Counted from the stretch's first letter, positions 1 through 11,869 are shown. The stretch: 64,000 bases of DNA from Asterias rubens (GCF_902459465.1 NC_047072.1:14158184-14222183); one strand, 5' to 3'. Notes: generated by a model not told the origin, from the sequence alone. Numbers and translations: made by a program.

Positions 1-1210
1 CACTGTGTGTGGGCTTCTCAATGTTGTCTCCTTTAAAAAAATGCCTAACTTGGTTCGTTGATAGATTAATACGATTATTGCAGACATGCGTGATTGCACT
101 GCTGTTTCGTGTGTGTGTTGCTTTGGTGGGCATTGAATCGGTATGTAACTCCTTTAAGCGTGTTATTGTTCTCACTTTTGGTAGTCTAACCTTTATACAG
201 ACTGTTATGTTTGGGTGATTTTTCTTCACAGAAGAACACGGGACAATAGCGGTCATGCTTTCTGGTCTAATGAATCTAGGCACGTCTGTTTGTTATCTAG
301 AGAGTAAGGACAGAGAGAGGTGTAGGCTTTCTAGTAGTAGAGAGCGCTCTAACGCAACTCTCACTAGTGAACCGAGGTCGTCTAAAATGTTTATAGTGTG
401 AAGATAGCAGTGTAAACAGTTTCTGTCAAACTATTCTACCAACCAGAATGCCATCTTTCAGGAAATTGAATTGTATGTATTGTTATTGAATTGTATGATT
501 GTACCTATGCTAAAGAACATCGTTGGGCCATTTCTCATATCCAACAAATTTTGTATACATGTAGTTGTCGTTTTCAATGTCTGATAGTGAAAATACGCAA
601 ACATGTTGGAGAACACTTTGTATCTGCTATTATTGATATAATGGTTCTTGGTTTGCAGTTTCTGCCAGTTTTCATTGTTGAACTTTCAAGGGCTATGCTA
701 TTATTAGGTCTGGTGATCACTTTGTGTTTTACCGATGGGAATGTTTTTCTAGCCCTATATCTATACCATTTTCCCTGTCTGTGCTGATGAAGATACGCAA
801 TACAGTATGAAGGGAAGGTCGTAAGGCCGCCAGGGCTAGTGCTTGGAGTATTGCACAGGATATACTCGAGACTTGCCATTGAAGAGCAACCATGAATGAT
901 AAAAGCTGCAGTATATTATGTGTCGAATAGTTGCGCTATTGATTGTTACTTGCCTCAATTTTAACTTTCCAAGCCAATTAATATGCAATTATCTTTGTTT
1001 ACACTTTATTGATGACATGGGTCTACACACAGTTGTATTTCTAAAAAAATTACCAGCAGAAAATCGTAATCTAAAAAAGGATGGTCGTGGGGCAATCCCG
1101 GGAATTTCTTCAGAAGTGCGTTGTTCTTATTGCTCCTTTATCGATAATAATGTGTCTGTGTTTTATAATGCACTATTTATCCTATGTTTCATCTGCTCTC
1201 TTCATTGCAG
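1..1210. other. upstream flank of sulfotransferase-like gene
   Basis: No coding exon is recognisable here. A pyrimidine-rich stretch ending in CAG at 1201-1210 looks like a 3' splice site just before the sulfotransferase start codon. At least one untranslated exon and an intron of that gene probably lie in this stretch or further upstream. The short open frames here show no protein-like composition. Confidence 0.5.
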
Positions 1211-1261
1211 TATTACAACTCTGTCAAACGAAGTCAATTGACGCAAACAACACAGAACAAG

Positions 1262-2448
1262 ATGGCTACAGATGAGCAATCAGCTGCCAAGACTCGACGC
1301 GTCTTGTTATGGGCCCCACCTCGGTCCCTTTCCACCGCTTTTGAGCGTTGCATCAGTGCACTCGGTGACGACGTTCAGATCTTCCATGAGATGTATACCG
1401 CGGCGTGTCACATCGGACCCGAAAATCAGATCAAAATTCCCACGTTTGAGTCAGTTTTGAGAGATCCACTCTACACCTACGCCCGAGTTCAGAAGATTCT
1501 GGAGGCCCCTGCTCCACCCAAGAAACAGATCTTCTTTTGCAAAGAACTCGCGTATACGGTGGATGGAAAGTTCGACAAGTTACCAGCGGGATACAGGCAC
1601 ACCTTCTTGATACGCCACCCAGCCAGGGTGTTCATATCCATGAATAAAATGCTAAAGAAATACTTTGCTCGGACTTTTCTTAAACTCCAATTGAACCAGG
1701 TTGTCCCGGAAGGATTCGTATTCAAAGAGATGTATCGACTTTTTGAGCACGTGACCAATGATCTCGGTCAGGAGCCAATCATAATTGACGCTGATGACCT
1801 CATCCAGAATCCTCTTGGAGTTTTATGCGCATACTGTAACGCAGTGGACATACCCTTCTCGCCATCAATGGATAAATGGCGACCAATCAAAGAGGAGAAG
1901 AGAAGCTGGATTTACTCCACAAGGATCATGATTATTAACAAGCTCATTGGCCAATACGAACGGGCGTTTAAAACGACTGGACTCGAAAAGCACTCGGAGA
2001 GACCAATCGACTTGAGCCTTATATCACCTGATGTTTTGGAAGCAACGAAAGCAAGTATTGGGTACTATGAGAAGATGTACGCATTGCGTCTGAAACCAGT
2101 GAAGTTTTCACCCCAAACGACCCTGCAGACACACGAGCAGGAACAAGAAGAGGGGTCGGCAACCAACGACACAGATGAGCCAATAGAAACAAAGAACGAG
2201 TGCGTACCTGTTTACCTTTCAAAAATTGCTCTTTACACGATGGCAAACGTCATCTAGAAGTACACGAAATATCACTTTCTGAAACTTTGCCAATTATTCT
2301 GACTAATTTTTCCCCTGCGTCTTTATTCCAGGCACCTACCTATCAGGTGATGAGACGCTTGACTATAAAGAAAATGATGCAAAGTCACCATGACAACGAT
2401 GTACAGGACAGCCAATCGGATTTGAGAACTGGCGTGATCCCAGAGTGA
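1262..2448 (+). CDS. sulfotransferase-like P-loop protein
   Basis: Two coding exons are proposed, 1262-2203 and 2332-2448, giving 352 residues. Residues 14-29 form a hydrophobic strand followed by PPRSLSTAFER. This resembles the 5'-phosphosulfate-binding loop of PAPS-dependent sulfotransferases. Residues 115-126 (FLIRHPARVFIS) resemble the 3'-phosphate-binding motif. Related invertebrate proteins are often misnamed as branched-chain aminotransferase-like; nothing here resembles a PLP enzyme. The ATG at 1262 is chosen because it lies just after a splice acceptor (1201-1210) and directly precedes the first conserved strand. The second exon is in phase 0 and adds 38 residues rich in charged and polar amino acids. 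The donor (TGC|GTACCT) is weak. If that intron is retained, the protein ends at 2257 with 18 different residues. Substrate is unknown. No signal peptide or membrane anchor is visible, so it may be cytosolic. Confidence 0.8.
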
Positions 2449-2594
2449 CTATAAAAAGCAATAACTTGGACCCCCTCCTTCCCAACGCAATATGACTTCG
2501 CTAGTTTGTGTGTTGCACCATCCAAGGGACAAGTTGAGCGAACATTCTTGTTGCAGTTTTGTTCATGGTGAAAGATTTAAAAAAAAAAAATTTA

Positions 2595-2604
2595 AATAAA
2601 TAAA
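2595..2604 (+). terminator. poly(A) signals of sulfotransferase-like gene
   Basis: Two overlapping AATAAA hexamers lie about 150 bases after the second-exon stop codon, in an A/T-rich tract. This is the first canonical signal downstream of the gene, on the same strand. Confidence 0.6.
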
Positions 2605-3121
2605 AACTTAAATATGATCCATTTATTGTGTTAATTTATTTGAAAGAAAACCTTTTATGGATAAGTTAACCAGCCTTAACAATAATTGACATGGTTTACA
2701 GTTAGCTATAGATTGGCAATTCAATAAATACAAGTGTCTTTACTTTTAAACACATTATTTACAATGTTTAGTGTTTATTTTTAATGTTTTGTGTTTTTAT
2801 TCATAAAGAAATTTTTTAATGTTGTGGTAAATAAGATGCTCTGCAAATACAAAATGATTTATTATGCTGATCGAGACACTTGGTGAACAATGGGGAACAG
2901 TATCTGCATGTTAGCAGTGTAGACCTATCATAAAAAATAATGGATTTGTTCCATTATTGGAAGGTTATCATTAATTTGAAAAAAAAACACGCCCCTAGTA
3001 GCATTAGTGCCACTAAATTGTGTTATTTTTCTGCTTTTTGTAATAAAGATATAAGTATGATTTCTCCAAAGTTTGGCGCTTCCAACATAATTATTTGTCA
3101 ATACAGTCCCATTTTAATCAA

Positions 3122-3490
3122 TTAAGGGCACTGGACACGTTTGGTAATTGTCAAAGACCAACCTTTTCACTAGGTGTATCCCAACATAAGCATAAAATAA
3201 CAAGCTGTGAAAATTTGAGCTAAATTTTTCATCGAAGTTGCGAGAAAATGATGAAAGAAAAAACACCCTTGTTGGACGAATTCGTGTGCTTTCAGATAGG
3301 AATAAAAGACTTGTAGCCAGAAGTATTTTAGTGAGAAATTACTTCTTTCTCGAAATCTATGCTACTTCGGAGAGAGCCGTTTCTCACAATGTTTTATGCT
3401 ATAAACAGCTCTCCAAAGATCGTTACCAAGTCAGTTTTTAAGTTTTAATATTTGTTTTGAGTAATTACCAAACGTGAACCTTCCCTTTAA
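3122..3490 (+). mobile_element. MITE family A, copy 1
   Basis: The ends are inverted (TTAAGGGCACTGGACACG at the left, and CGTGAACCTTCCCTTTAA at the right). The body is shared with nine other copies in the window (key phrases GGTAATTGTCAAAGACC and GTTTCTCACAATGTTTTA). No coding capacity is present. The left end resembles one subfamily (CACTGGACAC) and the right end the other (GAAGGTxCAC), so this copy looks like a mosaic. It sits between two convergent genes and stops a few bases from the poly(A) signal of the minus-strand gene. Confidence 0.85.
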
Positions 3491-3496
3491 AGTCAA

Positions 3497-3502
3497 TTTA
3501 TT
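3497..3502 (-). terminator. poly(A) signal of RING-NHL gene
   Basis: Minus-strand AATAAA lies 62 bases downstream of the stop codon at 3564 and immediately beyond the family A element at 3122-3490. Confidence 0.6.
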
Positions 3503-3563
3503 AATGGCTTATATAGAAGACGAAACGATCGTGACTATTGCGATGAGTTATTCGAAAGAAGTG

Positions 3564-5714
3564 CTATGGCATTTTCTGGTACTGTACAAGATAGGCCACA
3601 ATTCTTGAATCCCCTTGGTAGCTCACAAAAACCTTTCCCCTCGTGGCACCAGATCCTGTAGTCGCAACCCCAACGGGACCGCCGTTGTGATGTGAGAATA
3701 TACCCTTCCCATGCGCCTTGATGATCTGCCCTCCTGTCACCGGTCCGTCTTCTCTGCCGAAGACCAACACCGATTTGCCGTGGGAATCAAAGATCTGGAC
3801 CCGTTGGTTTCCCGTGTCAGCTACTAGAACGAATCCACGGTCATCAATGGTTAACCCTTTGGGGTGGTTGAGCTGTCCTTGTCCACTCCCTTTAGACCCA
3901 ATGGCTTTGATATATTTACCAGACAGAGAGAATACCTAGGAGTAAAGCAAATTTTACATTTGAATTATTTCAGTAAGAAAAAGCTAAATCTATTGCCCAG
4001 GGCTAATTATAAACGACCCCATTAAAAAGGAAAAATCAAAAAAATTTTAAAATAATGTGCAAGTATAGTTCATTAATGTTTATGAAAACTGCAGGAACTT
4101 TCATAATTATACGTCAAACAAATTTATGAAACTATTTTTTTTGTGATGGGTTAATAATGGTCGTACCTGTATACGATTATTATTGGTGTCCGTCACCCAC
4201 AGTCGGTTTTCTGGGCTAATGGCCAAAGAGTGCGGGTGGAGGAACTGCCCAGGCCCCCTTCCTCGCTCCCCAATCTGCCCGACGAGTGTGCCGTCGGTAC
4301 GGTACATGACCACTGAATGGGTCTCATCACAACAGATGTACAACGTGTCCGAATCAGAATCGAGGGCAATACCGATTGGTCGATGACCAGCACACGTGAT
4401 GGTGTTAACATCTTCACCAGTGTCAATGTCAAGGACCACAACGCATGCACTGTCCTTGTCCGTGACGTAAAGATGACGATGTGGCAAATCAACACACACT
4501 GCTTGAGGGTTGCCGAAATTAGAGAAGATCCCATCGTGTGTGAGGAGCCGTCTTGGAGACAACCCCGAAGATGTACACAGTCTGATACAACCATTTACTG
4601 AGTCAGTGACAGCGACAAGGTTGTCTCGGACAACACCCAAACCAGCTGGACCACCGTTCGGTCGCTTCTTAACACCTTGAAACCAACTTTTCCCGAACAC
4701 TTTCATCTTGTGTATATCCCCGTACTGCCGGATTTTCTTAGGAACTTGATCCATGCCAAAGAATTTAGGATTATACGACGGAAGAGCCACAGAACTTTTA
4801 CGACTGCAAATTGTAGAGTTACTGTCAGTAGAGCTTCTCCTTGATCTTAACGGAGGCACGTAGCCGATGGGAGGGAGATTCTGTGACCGTTCAAATTTTC
4901 TCATCAGATCGTCCTCCATATACGCCTGGACGGCAACATCGATTCCATAGAACGTCTTCGGCGGGCGATGGGCATCCGTTGCCTTGATGATCTTTAAGGG
5001 CATCTTTGCAGTCTGTTCACATACGCTATTCAACAGCTTGCTGGTCTGATGTGAAATTGCCGCACACTGTCCCCTCATGTGACCCAACTCTTCTCTATCA
5101 GGGTGATTTTCAAAGTCTTGTAATCTGCTCTCCACAAATGAGCAGTACTCTCCGGCCCGGTTATACTCACACATAGCCCGTGCTTGGATAGCTGCGGTTT
5201 CCTCCTTTAAAAACTCGTCCAGCTTCTGATGCAAGAGTCTTCTTCGCCTTCTCAGTAGGGTCACAGCACTCTCAATCTGTTTCCCGTTACTTATCCCAGC
5301 AATGTCCTCCCCTGAAGACTGCTGGACTCGGTCCCACAAATCAACACACTTGTTGAAATCATTCACGTTTGCCCTAAGCCGATGGAATTCTGCTTTGAGT
5401 GACATTAGTTCACCTGAGTTGTCGCCCGGTCGGGCTTCCTGTATCCCAAGTAACCACCGCTCTTCCAGCTCAAGTAGGGCGGCAATCTTGGTATCATCTG
5501 GGAAACTTTCGCCTGTGGTCGGTAACTGATGGCTAGATATACACTCTGGGCATACGATCTCACCACTGCTGCTGAGTCCTTCTAGACAAGCACAGCAGAA
5601 TGTGTGATGACACGGGAGGATCTTAGGAGTATGGAACCGCTCCCGGCATATACCACATCTGATGATCCTGGTTAGGCCTTCTTCCATCACACGGTGATAT
5701 TCACTGGAACTCAT
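3564..5714 (-). CDS. RING / coiled-coil / NHL-repeat protein (TRIM-NHL type E3 ligase)
   Basis: Two coding exons, 5714-4167 and 3935-3564, are joined in phase 0 across a 231-bp GT-AG intron, giving 639 residues. A C3HC4 RING lies at residues 20-58 (C20, C23, C35, H37, C40, C43, C55, C58), the E2-binding module of ubiquitin ligases. No B-box zinc finger follows. Residues from about 85 to 250 are Leu/Glu/Arg-rich and probably coiled-coil. The C-terminal third holds six NHL-type blades, enough to close a beta-propeller; the intron falls inside the fourth (NNNRIQ|VFSLSGK). The ATG at 5712-5714 lies 17 bases after a good acceptor (CCTTGTTTTAG), so an untranslated first exon is expected upstream. 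TRIM2/3/32/71-type proteins act as RNA-binding or substrate-recognising ligases. The lack of a B-box makes assignment to one vertebrate orthologue unsafe, although overall length is close to TRIM32. Confidence 0.9.
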
Positions 5715-7538
5715 CTTCACAGTCTTATGGTCTAAAACAAGGAAACAAATAATCACACAAACAAAGCAGAAAAGTCAATACGGCACTGAATTTATAAAGT
5801 GGCATTGACTTTAATTTTTGGGTACAAGTTTTTTCTTACGACAGTTGGTTTGCCGAACATTCCTGAAATGAAGACAGCTTTTTCATATTAAAAGTTATTG
5901 GCTGGTCAACTTTTGATTGCAGAGCTAAGACCTAACACACACACAATTGCCATGCTATTCTTATAACTATTGTTTCGCCAAATTTTTATAATTTTTTTAA
6001 ATAATGTCCTAAAACTTCATTACATTGTTCCATTTTACCCCCTTGTTCTAATAATTATGCAATAATTTCATTTAATTTCATTTTCATTTATTAATTTCAC
6101 AGGTAAAAATGCAAGTACAGACAATAAGAACAGTAACAAAACAAAAACATGTACATACAATAATTAGAGAGAGAAAAAAGAAAAAAAGTAGCACCCCTGA
6201 TGGATTTTTAAAAAGTAAACTAAATATTACTATCGAGTTAATCTCCTGATGACCCATTATGGGTCACAGTGTAAAGCAAAGTCGTATCTCATCATCAACA
6301 AATAAGATGATTTCATTGTCAAAAAATGATTGTTTGTCAGAACGCCAGCTTTCTATGCCATATTTTTTAATCGATGTTAAAAATGTGTTCCACTAGTTAA
6401 TATTGTATATTGTAGCTCATGGGCAAACGGCGCTTTACAGATGGCGGGGTGTGACTATTGAAATCAGTACAATTGGGGCCGCAGGTTGACGTCCTCGAAC
6501 TTTGTGTAAAACCTGCTGCCAATTAGGCCTATTATAAAACAAACGAGCTGATGCTTTTAGAACAATTGGTTTAAAATATTATTCTATCTGGTTCCCTGAA
6601 CTGCCGAAGGCGGTTTTAATGAGTTATTAATGAAAACTATCTGTAAAAGGTTGATTTGAATTATTCGGTCATTGTTAGGTTTGGTTCAGAGAAAAGAACA
6701 TTTCCCGATACGGGTTGTCTTTTTTCTTTTTTGGATAAAGGGTCACGCTTTTTATATGGCAATGAAACAAACAAGGAAAATTAATTATCCTACCTTAATA
6801 TGCGTATCGTCACTCACCGAAAGTTACAGGTGGCTCTTTAAAGATACTTTGAACAAATGATGATATTGCAATCCTAGATTCACATAATATTATTATTAAA
6901 ATAAGCACCAGGCATTGTACCCATATCCATCTCAGCTCATTCCAAAACATAACATGATCAACTTATAGTTGTATTATTATAGGTTCCTCATGGTATGCAC
7001 GTACAGGCGAAACTACCTGACGTCAGGCATTGGAAGATAATTTATTCATAAAAACCGATAACAATAGAGAAATAATATAGACGGAATTGTGCACATGTGT
7101 CTCTATTGTTCAGCAGTTCATGCTTACATATGCCAGCGAGGTCAGGTGTGTCTAATTTGTTTTTACATGCTACTTAATTTATTTCAATCGATTCCTCCCG
7201 TGCGTGGGCAAGGATGATAATAACAAGTGGCCACGAAATGTGTGAAAGAGTCTGATAAAACGATTTAGTTTTATTTTGAGTCAGATTTTATAGGTTATAA
7301 GTCCTAATCGAAGATAATAATAGGCATGAAGAGGAGAAAAAACAATGGTGATTGTATCAATTGCAATGTTGTTATCGATCAGTTATTCAATTCGCATTGA
7401 ACATTTTGGGAACGTGAAGCATAACCCCTATAGGCCTATATAAAACAGTTATGACAATTTAAACGCACAAGCAAATATTATACGGTTTTCCTTTTGCAAA
7501 ATAAAAATTGGTTGATGGTGGGGGTTCCCCCTTCCTTA

Positions 7539-7558
7539 CCCCCCCCCCCCCCCCCCCC
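7539..7558 (+). repeat. poly(C) tract
   Basis: Twenty consecutive C residues, flanked by other C-rich sequence. Length is likely variable and prone to sequencing error. Confidence 0.9.
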
Positions 7559-7815
7559 AACCCGGGCCCACGCTTCCACCCACATGGCCGGGCTGCCATA
7601 CCCTCTCAAAACTAAGGGCCAACCGAAATATGCCTCAAGTTCTGCTTTAAAACAATTTGTTTCAATGTCTGATATTCCAAATGAGGTTCCAAAATCAGAA
7701 AAAAATCGATGTAACACTGAACACTGGCACGGGCGGCCGCTCGCATACGAACACGTGCCGTGCAGAGACCCGTAAAAGAACTTAAACAAGTCTATGCGCA
7801 CCGTCCTAGTTTTGT

Positions 7816-7830
7816 CAACAGAGGGCAGTC
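7816..7830 (+). promoter_or_regulatory. CAACAGAGGGCRG motif upstream of POLR2F start
   Basis: CAACAGAGGGCAGTC lies 27 bases before the POLR2F start codon. Close relatives recur three times between the MYCBP and TMEM39 start codons and once on the minus strand near 29,711-29,735. The AGAGGGCRG core resembles the core of CTCF-type sites. Function is inferred only from position and recurrence. Confidence 0.4.
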
Positions 7831-7857
7831 ATCAACTTTACATTAAACTCGTGCAAA

Positions 7858-10800
7858 ATGGCAGACGAAGAAGATGTCGACAAGTAAGTATTGCAATTTA
7901 CACAAATTGTCATTTGTTTTTAGTTGAAGAATCGGGGTGATAAACTTGGAATTGTTTTGTTTATTCGTGGGTGGGTGTTTTTCGAACAACTGTTGTGATT
8001 GAACAATACACTAACTAACTATGCTAACAGTGTTAACACCATCCACTAGCTAGGACTAGAGGCTAGTACTTAGTAGAGCATGGCTAGAGAGTGACTAAAC
8101 TAAGCCGCATGTGCCATGTGCCTTTGTGGGGCCAATGTCACACACACCATGGTTTTCCTTCCTCCATGCACACACAACATGCTAAGTACCATCAGGGAGC
8201 ACAGAGAGGTAGTCTATTTCTACCTCCATGCCATGATGCTACAAAACTACTCCTAGAATTATGCGGTTTCGTTCCGCTATTGTCTCCCGTAACCTCACGT
8301 GACGACAGTGCGCAGATTTTTTTCTCCAGGACAAATGTTGAGAATAATCTGCACACGTTTGCCTGGAATGAAAAATACCTGATCTGTGCTTTAAGTTCAA
8401 AACATATGGACACGTGTCTGGGAACCACGAAGAGTGTGTTCCCAGACGCGTGTCCATATGTTTTGTACACAAAGAGCCTAATTTTGGTTACTGTTTTAGA
8501 GCAGTTTTTATATATACTATTACTAATCAAAGAGATTCTCCCTTCATGACATACAGTTTTGATGATGGATTTGACGATGATGTTGATGATGAGCAGTTGG
8601 AAGACATGCAAGATGGAGAGGTAAATAAATCCAAGGTTCAGTTATTTATTATTTAAGAATAAACTATAATTAATAGTAAACTTACGGGTACAACCAGATG
8701 TAATAATCCTCGTTTGTCTTTGAGGGAGTGTTGGCTCTGAAAAGAGCCAGTTTAGTATCAATGTTTCGAACAGTATACTCGTTTTCAGGAGACAGCATAC
8801 TGTGCGAAATGTCGAAACCAAAACGGCTCTTTTCAGAGCGACCATTGGTTGTACTTGCAACTTTAATACTATTATTTATAGTGTATTCTCATCCTTCTCA
8901 CAATGCAAAGTTTCAAACATCACTTGTTTATTATTTAATCTATCATATTCACACAGATTATTGTATTTATTTTTATTTAATTGAATAGAGGATGGGGTTT
9001 GATGGAGCTAAATTTAATACATATTGTTTGCAATGCAAGTTTGCTCCAAACACTTAAAGAAAACAAAACATTTCAAAATACAACAGTGTATGTTCCCAAC
9101 TTTATTGTTGAAACTTTAGTTGACAACACTTAAGGTAGTAGGCCTTTTTAGCCGAACATATTCAGTTATGGCATGCCCCACTAGAAATCGGACAGTTTAA
9201 AACTTAGTCACACAAGCACTATGATTGAAGGATGTTTTTATTATCTGGGTACGCAGTATCTTTCCTTCACTATCTTCCATTGTATTCATTTAAACTCGTT
9301 GTTGGATTGTAACGTGTTCAGGAAGAAGGAGGTGAAAATATTGAGGTCCTCCCTGCCGGTGAAGGACAGCAACAGACAGAGAAAATCACAACACCTTATA
9401 TGACCAAATATGAACGAGCCAGAGTGCTAGGAACAAGAGCATTGCAAATAGCGTAAGTACTCTTGTATATTTGCACATAAAAATAATTTCTTATTAAAGG
9501 ATTTGGGTATTTTTTTTGTATAACATAAAACACAATATCCACAGATTTACATTAAACTTACACAGTTTGAAGGTAATGATAGTAGAAAGCTTCCCTAGAA
9601 ATATTAGTTGCTGAGTTGCTGTAGTTTTTGAGAAATGAGTAAACAATGTCAGGAAAATACGTTTTACATGCTAAAATCATTTTTGAGACGAAAACTATTT
9701 TCATTACATTGTTGTACTCATTTTTCTAAAACTACAGCACCTCAGCAAGTAGTATTTTCAGGGAAGCTTTCTACCATCATTATCTTCAAACAGTGAATGT
9801 TCAAAAGTTGAATGTAAATCTCTGGACATTGTATTTTTTGTCTTACAAAAAGTACCCAGACCCTTTAAAGATAAAGTTGTGGCCAAGAGGTAAAGTTCTG
9901 GTGTTGTTAGAGTGTGGGTTTGGTCCTGGTCATGTCACTTGTGTCCTTGAGCAAGACACTTAACCATGTTTGGTTGTTCCTTGGATGGGATACAAAGCCA
10001 TATTTTATATACATGTACCCCAGTGTTTCTGGCTTGGATGGCTGCAGACCATACTGCACTGCATCACCTTGTAAACCCTCACAAGGAAGATTGTATGTTA
10101 CATTTTTTTTTAACCAAATATTTCATGCAAAATTCTTGTTAACTAATTTTATTGTTCAGGACACCATAACGGACAGCTAAACGATCATGCTTCTCTTTCG
10201 CTATGTGGGCCAGAATCAAAAAAGATATCTAATTAAGCTTCAAAATCAAGTCTTTGTACACATTTTGTTTTGACCTTTCTTTTGTTGATAAACAAACCAT
10301 CTTGGTTGGCAATGGTCGGCCGAATGTTAGTAAAACACTTAAAGCCATTGGACCCTTTCAGTAAACAGTATTGTCAAAGGCTCACACTTCGTGTATCACA
10401 ACTTCTATATCAAATAACAAACCTGTGAAAATTTAGGCTCAATTGGTCATCGGAGATCGGGAGAAAATAACGGGAAAACCCACCCTTGTATCCGCACGTT
10501 TCGCCGTGTCATGACATGTGTTTAAAATAAATCCGTAATTCTCGTTATCGAGAATTGACATTGTTTTACTGTTTTCTCAAAAAGTAAAGCATTTCATGAG
10601 ATAATATTTCAAGAGAAGTCTTTCACCACTACCTTCTGTAAACCCTGTAAGTTATTTGTAAATCTGTGAACTTTTTTTTTTTTTCCCTGTACCGAAAGGG
10701 TCCAATGGCTTTAATCGTAAAAACAGATGTATTAACAAAATTCAACATTCTCTGCAAACTTTCATTTAAATAAAATACCTCTCATAATTAGTTGTTTTGT

Positions 10801-11184
10801 TAAATAAAATCAACAAATTTTGTTACATTGTTACAAAAAATAACGATCTTTTCTTGATTCTGGTTATTAGAATTGAAAGATTTTGTTAGATTTAGAAAGT
10901 TACTATCTAAAGTACCAAAGGGGATCAACTTTCCCTGCCATTCAAGAGGAATAATTGGTTTCTGTTCACAGATAATCTTTAATGATAAAGTTGTTTTATT
11001 TTCCTTGCTCTCTTCTAGGATGAATGCCCCAGTCATGGTGGAGTTGGAAGGTGAGACAGACCCTCTTCAGATTGCAATGAAGGAGCTGAAGGCAAGAAAG
11101 ATTCCCATCATTATCAGACGTTACCTTCCCGATGGAAGCTTTGAGGACTGGGGGATTGATGAGCTCATCATTGACACATCTTAG
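7858..11184 (+). CDS. POLR2F: DNA-directed RNA polymerase I, II and III subunit RPABC2 (RPB6)
   Basis: Four exons, 7858-7883, 8557-8620, 9322-9452 and 11019-11184, splice with consistent phases to 128 residues, about the length of the animal protein. All donors and acceptors are GT-AG, including a consensus GTAAGT at 7884. The N-terminus is acidic and rich in Asp/Glu, as is typical for RPB6. The conserved core follows, with [20 protein letters not shown] in exon 3 and [20 protein letters not shown] then [13 protein letters not shown] in exon 4. RPB6 is shared by RNA polymerases I, II and III and sits at the clamp base, helping assembly and interactions with initiation and elongation factors. 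The gene converges on MYCBP downstream. Introns 1-3 hold several inverted-repeat elements but the coding exons are intact. Confidence 0.98.
8400..8464 (+). repeat. inverted repeat (hairpin) in POLR2F intron 1
   Basis: Arms of about 25 bases (left includes CATATGGACACGTGTCTGGG, right its near-perfect complement ending CATATGTT) are separated by about 12 bases. This could be a foldback element remnant. No other copy was noticed in the window. Confidence 0.75.
8725..8847 (+). mobile_element. foldback element with histone 3'-stem-loop-like ends
   Basis: Two arms of about 50 bases are inverted relative to each other. Each contains GGCTCTGAAAAGAGCC (8733-8748) or its near complement GGCTCTTTTCAGAGCG (8825-8840). 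Inner parts also pair (GTTTCGAACAGTATACTC against GCATACTGTGCGAAATGTCG). The 16-mers match the stem and loop of replication-dependent histone mRNA 3' ends. No histone coding sequence is adjacent. Confidence 0.65.
9494..9868 (+). mobile_element. MITE family B, copy 1
   Basis: Ends are TTAAAGGATTTGGGTA at the left and the inverse TACCCAGACCCTTTAA at the right. Long imperfect arms continue inward (AACACAATATCCACAGATTTA against the inverted CTCTGGACATTGTATTTT). It lies in POLR2F intron 3 and is non-coding. A second copy is at 12328-12662. Confidence 0.8.
10339..10714 (+). mobile_element. MITE family C
   Basis: Terminal inverted repeats are TTAAAGCCATTGGACCCTTT and the complement AAGGGTCCAATGGCTTTAA. 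The interior shares short phrases with family A (AACAAACCTGTGAAAATT, TCAATTGGTCATCGG), suggesting common descent with new ends. It lies in POLR2F intron 3 and is non-coding. Confidence 0.8.
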
Positions 11185-11269
11185 AATGGACTGAAGAAAC
11201 ACTGACTTTAGAATAAGAAATCACTCCTTCAAAATATCCTGGCAGGCCTGGAATTTCATCTTTGAGAGA

Positions 11270-11410
11270 GTAAGGCCCTTTTTCATTTTGAAAATGGCAT
11301 TTGCATTTGGAAATCTTGAAATCTATTGGAAAATTTAGAAGGGGCACCAAGGCCAAGACAAGGGCAACAGAGGATATGGTCTCTGTGGTCTCCGTGTAGT
11401 TCCAGGCCTG
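11270..11410 (-). repeat. possible diverged family H repeat in POLR2F 3' region
   Basis: The sequence GGGGCACCAAGGCCAAG with nearby CAAGGGCAAC and AGGCCTG resembles, in reverse orientation, the family H repeats at 54140-54321 and 58253-58430. It is strongly diverged, so the assignment is tentative. Confidence 0.3.
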
Positions 11411-11863
11411 TCCTGGCGTTTTAAACAGGAGAGCTGACCACAATGAATAGTCGCACACTCTTGGATGGCTGGCTTTATTGTTATGTTGTAAAGGCGATAA
11501 ATCATGGTCTGTTTTTACATATGAAGAGGTGACCTTTGCAAGAAGGGGAGGGGTAGTGTGATTGGGGTGTCATAATTCTTCTCTAAACTCCCCCGAGAAA
11601 CTTCAGTTACCCCCATACAGTTCCTATCTCAGTTCTTCTGTCATTTGTCAATTTGAAGCACAATGAGATGCTTGTGTGAGCGGCAAGTCTAACCACTTTA
11701 CTATGTACTGAATGGTTCCGGTCACTTGCACGGAACACTGTTATTCTGCATGTTAAGACATTTTACTTTCCTACAATGTGAACTCTTTATAATGCTGGTT
11801 TGAAAATAATATTGTACAATGTTGTTGGATTTTATCTTTTTATAGCATTAATTTTTCCCTTGA

Positions 11864-11869
11864 AATAAA
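11864..11869 (+). terminator. POLR2F: poly(A) signal of POLR2F
   Basis: AATAAA lies about 680 bases after the stop codon and is the first canonical signal on the plus strand there. Confidence 0.6.

Larger units (their letters stand above)
5760..7857. other. intergenic region between divergent RING-NHL and POLR2F genes
   Basis: No coding sequence is seen. It should contain the promoter and untranslated first exon of the minus-strand RING-NHL gene and the promoter of POLR2F. An uninterrupted run of 20 C lies at 7539-7558. Confidence 0.5.

Noticed and set aside
8091-8611. Coding exon in POLR2F intron 1 (frames of 139-152 codons on both strands)
   Set aside because: The frames overlap an inverted repeat and each other on opposite strands. 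POLR2F splices across them with a consensus donor and correct phase.
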